Positions 7,704-16,879 are shown, counted from the stretch's first letter. The stretch is DNA of 64,000 bases from SHZI01 sp038214295 (GCA_038214295.1 JBBQSA010000010.1:1-64000), one strand, 5' to 3'. A program made the numbers and translations. The notes: generated by a model from the sequence alone, not told the origin.

Positions 7704-8446
7704 CGTTCCTTGACCGGCTTCTTCTCAAGGGGCGGCAGTTCCACCTTCTCCTCCGGAACCTTGGTGTCGTGGATCTGGTCGAGCAGGTGGCGGATCAGGT
7801 TCAGCCGGCCCCGGCGCTGGTCGTTGAACTCCACGACGAACCAGGGCGCGAATTTGCGGTGCGTCGCGAGAAACATCGTGTCCCGGGCCAGCCCGTAGTC
7901 CTCGTAGAGTGTCCGGGCCTTGATATCGATGGGCGACAGCTTCCAGCGCTTCAGCGGGTCAGCCGCCCGCTCCGCGAAGCGCTCCTCCTGGTACTTCTGG
8001 TCCACGGCGAGCCAGTACTTGAGCAGGATGATCCCGTCGTCGGCGAGCTGACGCTCGAACACCGGCACGCCGGCCAGGAAGCGCCGGTACTGGGCCGGCG
8101 TGCAGAAGCCCATCACCTTCTCGACGCCGGCCCGGTTGTACCAGCTGCGGTCGAAGAGGACGAATTCCCCGGCGGCTGGCAGGTGGGGCACGTAGCGCTG
8201 GAAGTACCACTCGCTCTTCTCGCGATCCGTTGGCGTACCCAGGGCCACGACCCGCACCTGGCGCGGGTTGAGGGTTGACGTGATGGTGTTGATGACCCCG
8301 CCCTTGCCGGCGGCGTCCCGCCCCTCGAACAGCACCAGCAGGCGCTTGCCGGTGACCCGGAGCCAGTGGGCCAGGTTGTTCAGTTCGAGGTGCAGCGGCT
8401 CCGCCAGCGCCTCGAATTCCTTCTTCTTCAGTGAACCCTTGGCCAT
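7664..8446 (-). CDS. ppk2: Polyphosphate kinase 2 family protein
   Basis: 260 residues from ATG 8446; the open frame extends further upstream but family similarity begins at MAKGSLKKKEFEAL. The Walker A motif is EGRDAAGKGG (41-50), with the lid/Walker B segment FDRSWYNRAGVEKVMGF (98-114), YWLAVDQKYQEERF and a KRWKLSPID segment near 200. PPK2 enzymes move phosphate between polyphosphate and nucleoside mono- or diphosphates. The single-domain length fits class I, which mainly phosphorylates NDPs. It is convergent with the ADH gene with a 40-bp coding overlap. The setting beside acetate kinase and a CBS energy sensor fits nucleotide homeostasis under stress. Confidence 0.96.
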   Translation of the reverse strand: MAKGSLKKKEFEALAEPLHLELNNLAHWLRVTGKRLLVLFEGRDAAGKGGVINTITSTLNPRQVRVVALGTPTDREKSEWYFQRYVPHLPAAGEFVLFDRSWYNRAGVEKVMGFCTPAQYRRFLAGVPVFERQLADDGIILLKYWLAVDQKYQEERFAERAADPLKRWKLSPIDIKARTLYEDYGLARDTMFLATHRKFAPWFVVEFNDQRRGRLNLIRHLLDQIHDTKVPEEKVELPPLEKKPVKERYTGPVKPIRATF

Positions 8447-8572
8447 GACTCTCCCCGGGCCTGCATCCAATCCGGGCCCTGCCTGCATCTTAAGGGCAAG
8501 TGGCGGGAATCGGCCCGCCCATCCGAGCAGGTCCGCCGGTGTCTTGACTGCCGCCCGGCCAATTCGGGCACG

Positions 8573-9198
8573 ATGGCGGGCGTGGTCACGCTGCACGACA
8601 GCTACTGGTCCCGGGATGCCGCCGACCTGCTCCGGGAGTTCAGCAGTGCTGCCACTGGCCTTGCACCCGACGAGGCGGCGACCCGGCTGTTCCTGCGCCA
8701 GGTGCAGAGTCCCCTGGTCTTAATCCTGGTGTTCGGCGCGCTCGTCTCGCTGGTCGTCCAGCAGTGGGCCGACGCCGCGCACGTGGGCGAGGCTATCGGC
8801 CTCGACCCCGGAGGCCGGGCGGCGCACCTTCGCGAACACCCTCAAGTACATCAACATCACGACCAGCGCCAACTTCGGCAACATGGTCAGCATGGCGCTG
8901 GCCACGCCGCTGCTGCCGTTCCTTCCCTTGGCCGCCAAGCAGATCCTCCTCAATAACTTTCTGTCCGACCTGCCGTCGGTGTTCATTTCCACCGACAACG
9001 TGGACGAGGCAAGTGTCAGGACGGCCCAGCGCTGGAACGTCCGGGAGGTGCGGCGCTTCATGGTCACCTTCGAGCTGCTCAGCACCACCTTTGACCTGGC
9101 CACCGCCACTCGCCGCCGCAGTGCTCGCCATCGTGGCCGGCTACATCCTGAGCACCGAGGCCGTCAAGGCGTGGTTCTCCCGGGCACGCAGCGCATAA
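8573..9198 (+). pseudogene. Remnant of an MgtA-like P-type cation ATPase
   Basis: Two ends of a P-type ATPase survive in different frames. The 5' piece (about 8573-8790) has the N-terminal cytoplasmic segment and the first membrane helix, SPLVLILVFGALVSLVVQQ. From about 8830, one frame higher, comes the C-terminal half of the membrane domain: TLKYINITTSANFGNM, FLPLAAKQILLNNFLSD and STDNVDEASVRTAQRWN. A further shift near 9110 gives the last helix, LAIVAGYILSTEAVKAWF, to the stop at 9196-9198. The actuator, DKTGT phosphorylation site and nucleotide domain are absent. The gene has therefore lost its centre and carries at least two frame changes; it cannot make a working pump. Confidence 0.85.
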
Positions 9199-9236
9199 TC
9201 GCCGTGGGGTTGTCCCCCGACCGCGAAAGGGCCGAT

Positions 9237-9857
9237 GTGAACCCGAGAATCAGCGAACTGCTCGAGCGGATCCGGCTGCTCGAGACCGAGATCGAGCAGG
9301 AGCTCAAGCAGCGGCGCGCCGAGCTGCACGCGGACTTCGAGGACCGCCGGATCCGCTTCGAGCGCGAGGTGCTGGAGCAGCAGCGCCGGTTCCGGATGGG
9401 GATGCTGAGTTACCTGCGCGAGGCCGAACTGCGCAACGTGATAACCGCGCCGGTCATTTTTGCGGTGATCTTCCCGCTGGTACTTCTTGACCTGTTCGTG
9501 TCGGTGTACCAGCTGGTGTGCTTCCCGCTCTACCGGATCCCCCGGGTACGGCGCCGCGACTACCTGGTGTTCGACCGGACCCACCTCGGGTACCTGAACT
9601 GGCTCGAGAAGATCAATTGCGCCTATTGCTCCTACGCCAACGGCCTGGCCGCCTTCGTCGTGGAAGTGATTGGCAGGACCGAGCAGTACTGGTGCCCGAT
9701 CAAGCACGCGCGCCGGCTGCAGCAGCAGCACACCCACTACGCGGGCTTCGTGGACTACGGTGACGCGGAAGCCTACCGCCGGGAGCTCCGGAGCCTGCGG
9801 GAGAGCCTCGCCCGGCTCGAGGACGGCATTGCGCCGGCGGCCGGGACGAGCAGCTGA
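9237..9857 (+). CDS. Uncharacterised membrane protein with N-terminal coiled coil and cysteine motif
   Basis: 206 residues from GTG 9237; the in-frame upstream region belongs to the decayed ATPase and is not included. Residues 1-55 are a charged coiled coil (ISELLERIRLLETEIEQEL...). One long hydrophobic segment follows (VITAPVIFAVIFPLVLLDLFVSVYQLVCF, shown here in part at about 71-99). A soluble part follows with conserved-looking LEKINCAYCSYANG and EQYWCPIKHARR, ending in another acidic helix. The cysteines could hold a metal or form a disulfide. The family is unknown to me. Its TGA shares a base with the ATG of ftsH, so the two are translationally coupled, which suggests a function tied to the protease. 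Confidence 0.8.
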   Translation: MNPRISELLERIRLLETEIEQELKQRRAELHADFEDRRIRFEREVLEQQRRFRMGMLSYLREAELRNVITAPVIFAVIFPLVLLDLFVSVYQLVCFPLYRIPRVRRRDYLVFDRTHLGYLNWLEKINCAYCSYANGLAAFVVEVIGRTEQYWCPIKHARRLQQQHTHYAGFVDYGDAEAYRRELRSLRESLARLEDGIAPAAGTSS

Positions 9858-11707
9858 TGGCGGACATGGACAGGAAGACCCAGCTGAATCTCTGGTACGT
9901 GGCCATGGCCGCGCTTGCCATCCTCTTCATCCGGGATTTCTGGACGACCTACCGGGCCGTCGAGGAGATCCCCTACAGCGACTTCCAGAAGTTCCTGGCC
10001 GAGGACCGGATCGCGGAGGTGACGGTGCAGGAGCGCTTCCTGCGCGGCAAGCTCCGCAGCCCCATTGCGGATGGCCGCACCGAGTTCGTGACCACGAGGG
10101 TGGACCCGGACATTGCCGCGGAACTCGCGAAACACGAAGTGAAGTTCGAGGCGGTCGTCGAGAACACCTTCCTCAGGGACATCCTGTCCTGGATTTTGCC
10201 TACGCTGTTCTTCGTCGCGGTCTGGGTCTTCGTCTTCCGGCGCCTGGGAGAGAAGCAGGGCATCGGCGGGCTGATGACCATCGGCAAGAGCAAGGCCAAG
10301 GTCTACGTGGAGACCGACACGCGGGTGACCTTCGCCGACGTCGCCGGCGTCGACGAGGCCAAGGCGGAGTTACAGGAGATCATCAGTTTCCTGAAGGACC
10401 CGGGCGCCTTTGGCCGGCTCGGCGCCCGCATGCCCAAGGGCGTGCTGCTCGTGGGCCCGCCGGGCACCGGCAAGACGCTGCTCGCCAAAGCCGTGGCCGG
10501 TGAGGCAAAAGTGCCTTTCTTCTCCATCTCGGGTTCCGAGTTTGTCGAGATGTTTGTCGGCGTCGGCGCCGCCCGCGTCCGGGATCTCTTCGAGCAGGCC
10601 CGGAACCAGGCGCCCGCCATCATCTTCATCGACGAGCTGGACGCACTCGGCCGGGCCCGGGGCGCCTCGGGGCCCATCGGCGGCAACGACGAGCGCGAGC
10701 AGACGCTGAACCAGCTGCTGTCGGAGCTGGACGGTTTCGACCCCGGCAAGGGCATCGTGCTGCTCGCGGCCACCAACCGTCCGGAGATCCTGGACCCGGC
10801 GCTGCTGCGAGCCGGACGCTTCGACCGGCAGGTACTGGTTGACCGGCCGGACAAAGCCGGGCGGGTGCAGATCCTGAAGGTCCACGTGCGCAAGCTCCGG
10901 CTGGATCCCGTCCTGGACCTGGAGCAGGTCGCCGCGCTCACGACCGGCTTCTCCGGCGCCGACCTCGCCAACCTGTGCAACGAGGCGGCGCTCGCCGCCA
11001 CCCGGCGCGGCGGCGACCACATTTCTCTGGCCGACTTCACGCTCGCGGTCGAGCGCATCGTGGCCGGCCTGGAGAAGCGCAACCGCGTGCTCAACAAGCG
11101 GGAGCGGGAGGTCGTGGCTTACCACGAGCTGGGGCATGCGCTGGTCGCCCTGGCGCTGCCCGGCAACGATATCGTGCACAAGGTGTCGATCATCCCACGG
11201 GGTATCGGTGCCCTCGGCTACACCATCCAGCGGCCCACCGAGGATCGCTTCCTGATGACGCGGCAGGAGTTGGAAGACAAGATCGCCGTGCTGCTAGGCG
11301 GCCGCGCCGCCGAAAAGCTGGTTTTCGGCGAGCTGTCTACAGGCGCGGCCGACGATCTCGCCAAGGTCACCGACATCGCCCGGGACATGGTCATGCGCTA
11401 CGGCATGGACGAGGAACTCGGCTACGTGGCCTACGAGGCGGAACGTCCGCGCTTCCTGGACCTCCCGGGCATGGCGGCCGGCGGCTGCGCCACGAGCCCG
11501 GAGACCCAGGAGAAGATCGACCGGGCGATCCGGAACCTGGTCATGGACACCTTTGCGCGATCCTATGAAATTCTGGAGTGCAACCGGGCGGTCCTGGACC
11601 GCTGTGCCGTGGAATTGCTGGCCCGCGAGACGCTCGACGAGCCGGCCCTGGCGGCGCTGACCGGCGACCTGGCAAAGGCCGGTGGGCACGACCCCTCCGA
11701 TCGCTGA
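9857..11707 (+). CDS. ftsH: ATP-dependent zinc metalloprotease FtsH
   Basis: 616 residues. Two N-terminal membrane helices (about 12-28 and 109-128) flank a periplasmic domain. The AAA domain has Walker A GPPGTGKT (200-207), pore loop FVG (233-235), Walker B IIFIDE (255-260) and an arginine-finger region ALLRAGRFDRQ. The zinc protease site is HELGH (423-427). FtsH forms a membrane-bound hexamer that extracts and degrades membrane and short-lived cytosolic proteins. It overlaps the upstream cysteine-motif gene by one base. Its place in a stress block, away from the usual rrmJ-folP neighbourhood, suggests an accessory paralogue rather than the housekeeping copy (inference; the rest of the genome is not visible). 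Confidence 0.97.
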   Translation: MADMDRKTQLNLWYVAMAALAILFIRDFWTTYRAVEEIPYSDFQKFLAEDRIAEVTVQERFLRGKLRSPIADGRTEFVTTRVDPDIAAELAKHEVKFEAVVENTFLRDILSWILPTLFFVAVWVFVFRRLGEKQGIGGLMTIGKSKAKVYVETDTRVTFADVAGVDEAKAELQEIISFLKDPGAFGRLGARMPKGVLLVGPPGTGKTLLAKAVAGEAKVPFFSISGSEFVEMFVGVGAARVRDLFEQARNQAPAIIFIDELDALGRARGASGPIGGNDEREQTLNQLLSELDGFDPGKGIVLLAATNRPEILDPALLRAGRFDRQVLVDRPDKAGRVQILKVHVRKLRLDPVLDLEQVAALTTGFSGADLANLCNEAALAATRRGGDHISLADFTLAVERIVAGLEKRNRVLNKREREVVAYHELGHALVALALPGNDIVHKVSIIPRGIGALGYTIQRPTEDRFLMTRQELEDKIAVLLGGRAAEKLVFGELSTGAADDLAKVTDIARDMVMRYGMDEELGYVAYEAERPRFLDLPGMAAGGCATSPETQEKIDRAIRNLVMDTFARSYEILECNRAVLDRCAVELLARETLDEPALAALTGDLAKAGGHDPSDR

Positions 11708-11786
11708 AGATTCGGGAAGCGCAGCACACTTGCCACCGCCGATGGGGGTAGCATTGCCCTCGTTATTCCTGATCCGGACCCGCCCC

Positions 11787-12965
11787 ATGCGCCGCAAAGC
11801 AGCCTTCGCCGGCACCTTGTTCCTCGCCCTGGCCCTGCAGGGCTGCGGCGGTGGCGGTGGTGGCGACGCAGCGCCCGGCGCGCCCACGGTCACGATTTCC
11901 GCCACGCCCGCTGCAGTGCAGACCGGAAACCCCGCGACCCTGGACTGGTCATCGACCAATACCGCCAGCTGCGTGGCCTCGGGCAGCTGGTCCGGGCCGC
12001 AGGGCACCAACGGCACGGCGCGCACCGGCTCGCTGGCCAGCACCAGCACCTTCACGCTGATCTGCACGGGCGTGGACAGCAGCACCAGTGCCCAGGGCTC
12101 GACCACGGTGACGGTCAGCAGTGGCACGCCGCCACCGACGCTGACCTTCAACGCCACGCCCGGTACGGTGCTGAGCGGCAGTGGCTCGACGCTCAGCTGG
12201 TCGTCCACCAACGCCACGAGCTGCACTGCGACGGGTGCCTGGACCGGCACCCGCAGCACGACTGGCAGTGTGTCCACGGGCCCGCTGACCGCCTCGGCCA
12301 CCTACACCCTCACCTGCAGTGGCGCCGGCGGACCGATCACCCGTTCGGCCGGCGTCACGGTGACCCAGCCGACCGGCAGCTACTCGACCAATTTCGACCT
12401 GACCGAGAACCCGATCTCCGAGCAGGGACGATGGCGGCGGGCGAACAACGGCTTTACCAACGTCCGCACTTCCGGCGGCCACGCCTACGGGACCAACGGT
12501 TCAGCCAATTCCTACGACGACTCCTATGCGCTGCTCTCGGGGTTCGGGCCCGACCAGACGGCAGAGGCCGTGATCTACCGCTCAGCCAATCTGCAAACCG
12601 GCATCACCCACGAGGTTGAGCTGCTGCTGCGTTTCACCGACGACGGCCAGAATGCGCGGGGCTATGAGTGTCTGTTCGCCTACGACGGGTCTGTTGCCCA
12701 GATGCGCTGGGATGGTGGAGTGGGGGATTTCACCGCACTCAACAGCCAGGGGGACTATGGATACGGGCGGCCTCTGCAAACGGGGGATGTGGTCAAGGCA
12801 ACGGTTACTGGCAGCACGCTCCGCATGTATATAAACGGCAGGCTGATGCTGACCACGGTGGACACGATGTACGCGACTGGCCAACCGGGGATTTCCTTCT
12901 TCACCCGTCCCGGCGGCAACAGCGCCAACTTTGCCATGGACAGCTACACGGTGACGTCCAACTAG
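11787..12965 (+). CDS. Surface lipoprotein with Ig-like repeats and a lectin/glucanase-like domain
   Basis: 392 residues from ATG 11787. A lipoprotein signal peptide ends in LALQGC followed by a six-glycine run. Two beta-rich repeats of about 85 residues follow, each with a WSSTNxxSC motif (cysteines in TNTASCVASGSW and TNATSCTATGAW, each paired with a later LxC). This is a common architecture of Ig-like stalks in proteobacterial surface proteins. The remaining roughly 190 residues (from STNFDLTENPI) have the sandwich pattern of concanavalin-like or laminin-G domains, including NGRLMLTTVDT and GISFFTRPGG. It probably binds or acts on a polysaccharide at the cell surface; no catalytic residues could be identified. 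Confidence 0.82.
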   Translation: MRRKAAFAGTLFLALALQGCGGGGGGDAAPGAPTVTISATPAAVQTGNPATLDWSSTNTASCVASGSWSGPQGTNGTARTGSLASTSTFTLICTGVDSSTSAQGSTTVTVSSGTPPPTLTFNATPGTVLSGSGSTLSWSSTNATSCTATGAWTGTRSTTGSVSTGPLTASATYTLTCSGAGGPITRSAGVTVTQPTGSYSTNFDLTENPISEQGRWRRANNGFTNVRTSGGHAYGTNGSANSYDDSYALLSGFGPDQTAEAVIYRSANLQTGITHEVELLLRFTDDGQNARGYECLFAYDGSVAQMRWDGGVGDFTALNSQGDYGYGRPLQTGDVVKATVTGSTLRMYINGRLMLTTVDTMYATGQPGISFFTRPGGNSANFAMDSYTVTSN

Positions 12966-12971
12966 TTGCTA

Positions 12972-13811
12972 CTAGCCGGCGGCGAGTAGCGCCAGCGGGT
13001 CCTTCAGTACGTCCGGGTGCAGCCGGCGGGTCAGTTCCAGGTAGTAGGGCGGCAGGTCGTCGATCCGGGCCACGTGCTGGCCTGCGCCCCGGGCGAGCGT
13101 GTGGCCCGGCGTATCGCCGAAACCCATCCACGGCCGGTAGGTGATGAGGCTCTGGTACTGCACCTGCGTAGCTACCGTGGCCCGAAGGGGATCATCCAGC
13201 TCGGACTTGCGTGCGCAGAAGGTGCTGAGCTCGTTGTAGACGAACGGCCGGGGGCCTGGCGGCGCGTCCACGTTGATCTGCTCGGTGACCCAGACGTTGT
13301 CGCCGACGACCACCGGTGGCTGGAACGTATGCTTCAGCTCCAGGCCCTTCGCCTCGCCGGACGGGCGGGGCACGGTCAGCCCGTCCGCGGTAATCAGAAG
13401 GCGCGACGGACCCATCCGCGTCTGTTCCACGTCGACTGTCACACCCGTGACCGGGTTGCGCCACTGTTCCAGCAATTTGCCGGTGGCCAGGTCCGTGAAG
13501 TACGCGACCTCGAGTGCCCGGGCCTCGAAGGCGTCGGGACTGATCCGCCGGTACTGGCTGAAAGTGGCGGCGAGGATGCCCATCATCGGCACCAGCCGGT
13601 GCTCCGGCACGGCGTAGCGGGTGCCGACCACGTAGCCGATCACGAGCCGGTCGTCGGTGGCGCCGCGCAGCTTGGCGACTGCCGTCAGGAAGTCCCGGCG
13701 GTCGCCGAGGTCCAGGCCGCCCCTCGGCCAGGCCGGGCGTGCTGCGCCGGCGAGGGCGAGGGCGCCGGCTCCGGCCAGCATGGCCCTTCTGTTCAGTAAG
13801 TTCCCGCGCAT
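12972..13811 (-). CDS. DUF1838 family protein with Tat signal
   Basis: 279 residues. The N-terminus NRRAMLAGAGALALAGAA is a twin-arginine type signal, predicting export of a folded protein. The body matches DUF1838: repeated short beta segments, TGKLLEQWRNPVTGVTV, and the C-terminal YRPWMGFGDTPGHTLARGAG. The family is periplasmic and of unknown function, often found near aromatic or steroid catabolic genes in environmental proteobacteria (general recollection, not checked). It converges on the lipoprotein gene with 6 bp between stops. Confidence 0.88.
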   Translation of the reverse strand: MRGNLLNRRAMLAGAGALALAGAARPAWPRGGLDLGDRRDFLTAVAKLRGATDDRLVIGYVVGTRYAVPEHRLVPMMGILAATFSQYRRISPDAFEARALEVAYFTDLATGKLLEQWRNPVTGVTVDVEQTRMGPSRLLITADGLTVPRPSGEAKGLELKHTFQPPVVVGDNVWVTEQINVDAPPGPRPFVYNELSTFCARKSELDDPLRATVATQVQYQSLITYRPWMGFGDTPGHTLARGAGQHVARIDDLPPYYLELTRRLHPDVLKDPLALLAAG

Positions 13812-13912
13812 CGAGCGTCCCCGCTATCGGTAGAACCCATTATTGCAAGCTGCCGGGGGGCGGGCGCAACATCCGCCCGGATTCGCTGGTTGAATTCCCT
13901 AGGAGCAATTCC

Positions 13913-14098
13913 ATGCCCAAGAATGTCGGTTCTCTCGATCGTGGCCTGCGCGTCGTGGTGGGACTCGTCCTGCTGTCGCTGACGGTCATCGGCCCGAAGA
14001 CGCTCTGGGGCCTGATCGGCATCGTGCCGCTGGTGACGGCGTTCGTGGGCTCGTGCCCCGCCTATACCCTGCTGGGCATCAAGACCTGCAAGAGCTGA
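13913..14098 (+). CDS. DUF2892 family small membrane protein
   Basis: 61 residues from ATG 13913 with AGGAG 9 bases upstream. The form MPKNVGSLDRGLRVVVG followed by two short hydrophobic helices around GPKTLWGLIGIVPLVTAFVGSCPAYTLLG is that of the DUF2892/YgaP membrane-anchor family. The conserved cysteine in GSCPAY and the terminal KTCKS are present. In YgaP this module anchors a rhodanese domain; stand-alone copies like this are common and of unknown role. Confidence 0.92.
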   Translation: MPKNVGSLDRGLRVVVGLVLLSLTVIGPKTLWGLIGIVPLVTAFVGSCPAYTLLGIKTCKS

Positions 14099-14114
14099 CG
14101 CCGGGGAACGGTGG

Positions 14115-14996
14115 TCAGCCCTCCCGCTCCTTGTTGAGCAGGAGGATGAAATCCCGGTCGATGGTCGTGACGCCCCGCTCCCGGGCCTGCTTCACGATGC
14201 CCTTCAGGGCCGTCTTGAGGAAGGGGCGGGGAATGCCGGTGAGCTCCTTGCTCGCTTCGAGGGTGAACTTGATCTCGTCATCGATCCGGTTCGCCTCGTA
14301 GTGCACCACCTCGTACTTCGGTCCCTTGTTGGTAGGGATCGGCAGCCAGAAAGCCTTCTTCGGCTCGGCGAACCAGAACTTGGTGCCGCCGCGGAAGCCG
14401 TAGGTCACCGGCAGCCGGGGCATGCGCTCGCCGCCGTCATCCAGGTTCTTCTTCCAGCTTTCCTTCAGCAGGATGTTCTCGATGCGCAGCACCAGGTGGG
14501 CTGACGTGGAGCGCTGCAGGAACTTCTCGAACTCCCGCTCCTCCTCCCAGGTGCACTCGTAGACCTGGAAGGCCTCCTTGATGATCTTGGGGCAGGTGTC
14601 GCTGGACTCCCGGCCGGGGGTCGGGCTGTCGACCAGCGTGAAGCAGTTGTCCTTCATCTTCTCTTCGGGCGTCTGGCCCGGGTAGCCGAAGTCCAGGATG
14701 GTTTTCAGCTGCTTCCTGTCGAACTCGACGAAATTCAGCGCGCACTTCTTCGTCCGCCGGACGTTGGCCGTGGTGTTCGACGTCGGGCGGCTGCACAGCA
14801 GGAAGGAGCGGTCGTTGATGACCTCGAACGGGAAGGTGAGCTGGTACGGGCCGATGCTGGTAAGGCCTTCCTCGTTGACGGTAGTGATCAGCGCGAAGGT
14901 GGAGCAGTAGTAGGAGCTGGACTGGTACCAGTTGTCCCGCATGGGGCTGTCGACAAAGGCTTCGTTGCGCGTGCTCTTGCGGAAGAAGTTGAACAT
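14115..14996 (-). CDS. Flavin reductase-like split-barrel protein (first of two)
   Basis: 293 residues. The fold is a split beta barrel of the flavin reductase-like type: FALITTVNEEGLTSIGPYQ, FEVINDRSFLLCSR, TSNTTANVRRTKKCALNF. The family binds FMN and reduces it with NAD(P)H, or acts as a flavoprotein oxidoreductase. The C-terminal third (YGFRGGTKFWFAEPKKAFWLP and after) is longer than in stand-alone reductases. It is the last gene of a three-gene minus-strand operon that begins with a related protein at 16838. A supporting role to the LLM monooxygenase at 18369 is plausible. Confidence 0.8.
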   Translation of the reverse strand: MFNFFRKSTRNEAFVDSPMRDNWYQSSSYYCSTFALITTVNEEGLTSIGPYQLTFPFEVINDRSFLLCSRPTSNTTANVRRTKKCALNFVEFDRKQLKTILDFGYPGQTPEEKMKDNCFTLVDSPTPGRESSDTCPKIIKEAFQVYECTWEEEREFEKFLQRSTSAHLVLRIENILLKESWKKNLDDGGERMPRLPVTYGFRGGTKFWFAEPKKAFWLPIPTNKGPKYEVVHYEANRIDDEIKFTLEASKELTGIPRPFLKTALKGIVKQARERGVTTIDRDFILLLNKEREG

Positions 14997-15036
14997 GGGA
15001 GCTGCGGGTCCTCGAGGAGATCAGGAACGGGCGAGA

Positions 15037-15990
15037 TCAGAGACGGGGCAGGTCGGCCACCGGTGTATCCAGCCAGGCACGGACGTCCCTGCCGATCTGG
15101 GCGCCGGCCTGCTCGACGGCCATGTGGCCGACGCCGGGATAGCTGATGAAAGTCAGCGAGGGCGCACCCGCGAGCAGTTTCCGGAACTCCACGGACTGCT
15201 CGAAGACCGCCGTGGTGTTGGCCTCGCCCCAGAGCAGCAGCACGGGCACGCGGATGGACCGGATCAGGCCCTCGATGTCGCCCGCCTGGTACTGGGACAG
15301 CCGGTCCAGCTGGGCTTCCCGCTGGCCTTCCCGCATCCAGAAGTCGTACCAGCGGTCTATCAATTCTTCCGACGGCTTCGCCGGCGGGCCGAAACCACTC
15401 TTCAGCATCGCTGCCGGGAGGGCCCGGGGCAGGATGTACTTGAGGACATACCCGGCCTTCGGGACGCCGCCGCTGCGCATTTTCTCCTTGCCTTCGAGGG
15501 AGCCGGGGCTGAGCAGGATCAGTCGCTCGACCCGGTCCGAGTGCTTAACGGTGTAATGGATGGCGACGGTGCCGCCGAGGGAGGTGCCGCCCAGCGTCGC
15601 CTTCTGGATGCCCAGGGCGTCGATGAAGCGCTCGGTGAGATCGAGGGTGCGGGGCAGGGTGTAGTCGCCGGTCGGGTCGGGCCCGGTGAGCCCGTGGCTC
15701 GTCATGTCGACACGGACGACCCGGTAGTGATCCTTCAGCGCGTCAACCCAGGGATCCCAGTCGATCAGGTTGGAGAAGTTCGCGTGGAAGAGAATGACCA
15801 CCGGGCCCGTGCCTTCGTCCCGGTAGTGGAAGCGCACGCCGTCGATCGTGATGAAGCGGGAGGTGGGACCGGCGTACTTCGCCTCCAGTTCGGCCGCGGG
15901 AATATCCCGGTAGGCCCACAGGGCGACCAGGGTGGCGGCCACGACGAGCGTGGCGAGCACCAGCAGGCTCCGGCGGATGAAGCGCCACAT
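15037..15990 (-). CDS. Alpha/beta hydrolase with N-terminal membrane anchor
   Basis: 317 residues. Residues 5-27 are a hydrophobic anchor (LLVLATLVVAATLVALWAY) without a clear cleavage site. The hydrolase core follows: VVILFHANFSNLIDW (oxyanion region, HA-N rather than HG), VRVDMTSHGLT, the nucleophile elbow GGTSLGG with serine, PVLLLWGEANTT (acid region, where the expected Asp is not obvious) and YPGVGHMA with the catalytic histidine. Esterase or C-C hydrolase activity is likely. It lies between two flavin reductase-like genes in one operon, which suggests cleavage of an oxygenated ring product made by the neighbouring monooxygenase (inference). Confidence 0.88.
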   Translation of the reverse strand: MWRFIRRSLLVLATLVVAATLVALWAYRDIPAAELEAKYAGPTSRFITIDGVRFHYRDEGTGPVVILFHANFSNLIDWDPWVDALKDHYRVVRVDMTSHGLTGPDPTGDYTLPRTLDLTERFIDALGIQKATLGGTSLGGTVAIHYTVKHSDRVERLILLSPGSLEGKEKMRSGGVPKAGYVLKYILPRALPAAMLKSGFGPPAKPSEELIDRWYDFWMREGQREAQLDRLSQYQAGDIEGLIRSIRVPVLLLWGEANTTAVFEQSVEFRKLLAGAPSLTFISYPGVGHMAVEQAGAQIGRDVRAWLDTPVADLPRL

Positions 15991-16007
15991 AGGGGATTAC
16001 TCCGGGC

Positions 16008-16838
16008 TCAAGCGGTCTTTTTCTTCTGGAACCGCTCCATCAGCTCGGGCGTCATACCCTGCTCGGCGGCATAGGCGGTGAAGCGCGCGTGGGTGACCTT
16101 GGCGTCGCCCTTGCCCTGGCAGTAGGTCTCTGTCTGGTCCGTGACCATCTTGCGCACCATCGGCGGGATCGTCATCAGCGCCTGCAGCGCGTCCGCGTCC
16201 CACGGCATGGCCAGTTTCACCTCACCGCCCTTGTGGCCAGCCGGCGTCTCGCCGAGTTCGTGCATGGAGATGTGGCCTAGCGTCGTGTGGAAGTAGTCCT
16301 GGCGGCTCTCGTCGCCGAGGCCGATCGGCAGGTTCATCGTACGGATGCGCTCCTCCCGGCCCATTTCGAGCAGTTCCTCGTCGAACACCAGCGCCTTGAT
16401 CTTGGCGATCACGATGCCACTGCTCTTGTCGAGGCGGACGATCTCTTCGGCCACGCACTCGGCGATCTGCGGGCACTCCTTGATGGAAGGCGGCTTCACG
16501 TGCAGGGACGGGATCATCGTGAACCTGGTGTGCTCGAGCTCGTTGACGCCCTCCGGGTAGAAGCGCGCCGTTTCCATCATGTCGTCGAGGTAGTCTGCCG
16601 TGGGACAGTTGACGACGAACTCCTTCGTCTCGCAGATGTTCTGGAAGGTGTGGGAGTCCTGGCGGAAACCGACAATCATCCGCGGGTTCTTCGCCATCAC
16701 GTCGTACTGCATGATGTGGGAATAGGGCGCCGCGTTGATCTTGCCGTCCTTGTCCAGGCTCGTGATGATCGTGATGAGCTTGGGGAACAGCCAGACGTCC
16801 GAGTACCAGAACGGGCGGATCTTGGCTTCTTTCTTCAC
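16008..16838 (-). CDS. Flavin reductase family protein (second of two)
   Basis: 276 residues from GTG 16838; AGGGAG lies 8 bases upstream, and the longer open frame upstream is antisense to the MFS gene and was discarded. Flavin reductase-like barrel motifs: LFPKLITIITSLDKDGKINAA, PRMIVGFRQDSHTFQNI and TKEFVVNCPTADY. It probably supplies or uses reduced FMN. It heads the operon 16838 to 14115, divergent from the MFS/LLM pair, and shares with them the 141-bp promoter region containing paired direct repeats. Confidence 0.85.
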   Translation of the reverse strand: MKKEAKIRPFWYSDVWLFPKLITIITSLDKDGKINAAPYSHIMQYDVMAKNPRMIVGFRQDSHTFQNICETKEFVVNCPTADYLDDMMETARFYPEGVNELEHTRFTMIPSLHVKPPSIKECPQIAECVAEEIVRLDKSSGIVIAKIKALVFDEELLEMGREERIRTMNLPIGLGDESRQDYFHTTLGHISMHELGETPAGHKGGEVKLAMPWDADALQALMTIPPMVRKMVTDQTETYCQGKGDAKVTHARFTAYAAEQGMTPELMERFQKKKTA

Positions 16839-16879
16839 AAGTGTTCTCCCTGATGACGGGCGCAGACTAGGCGCCGTTA

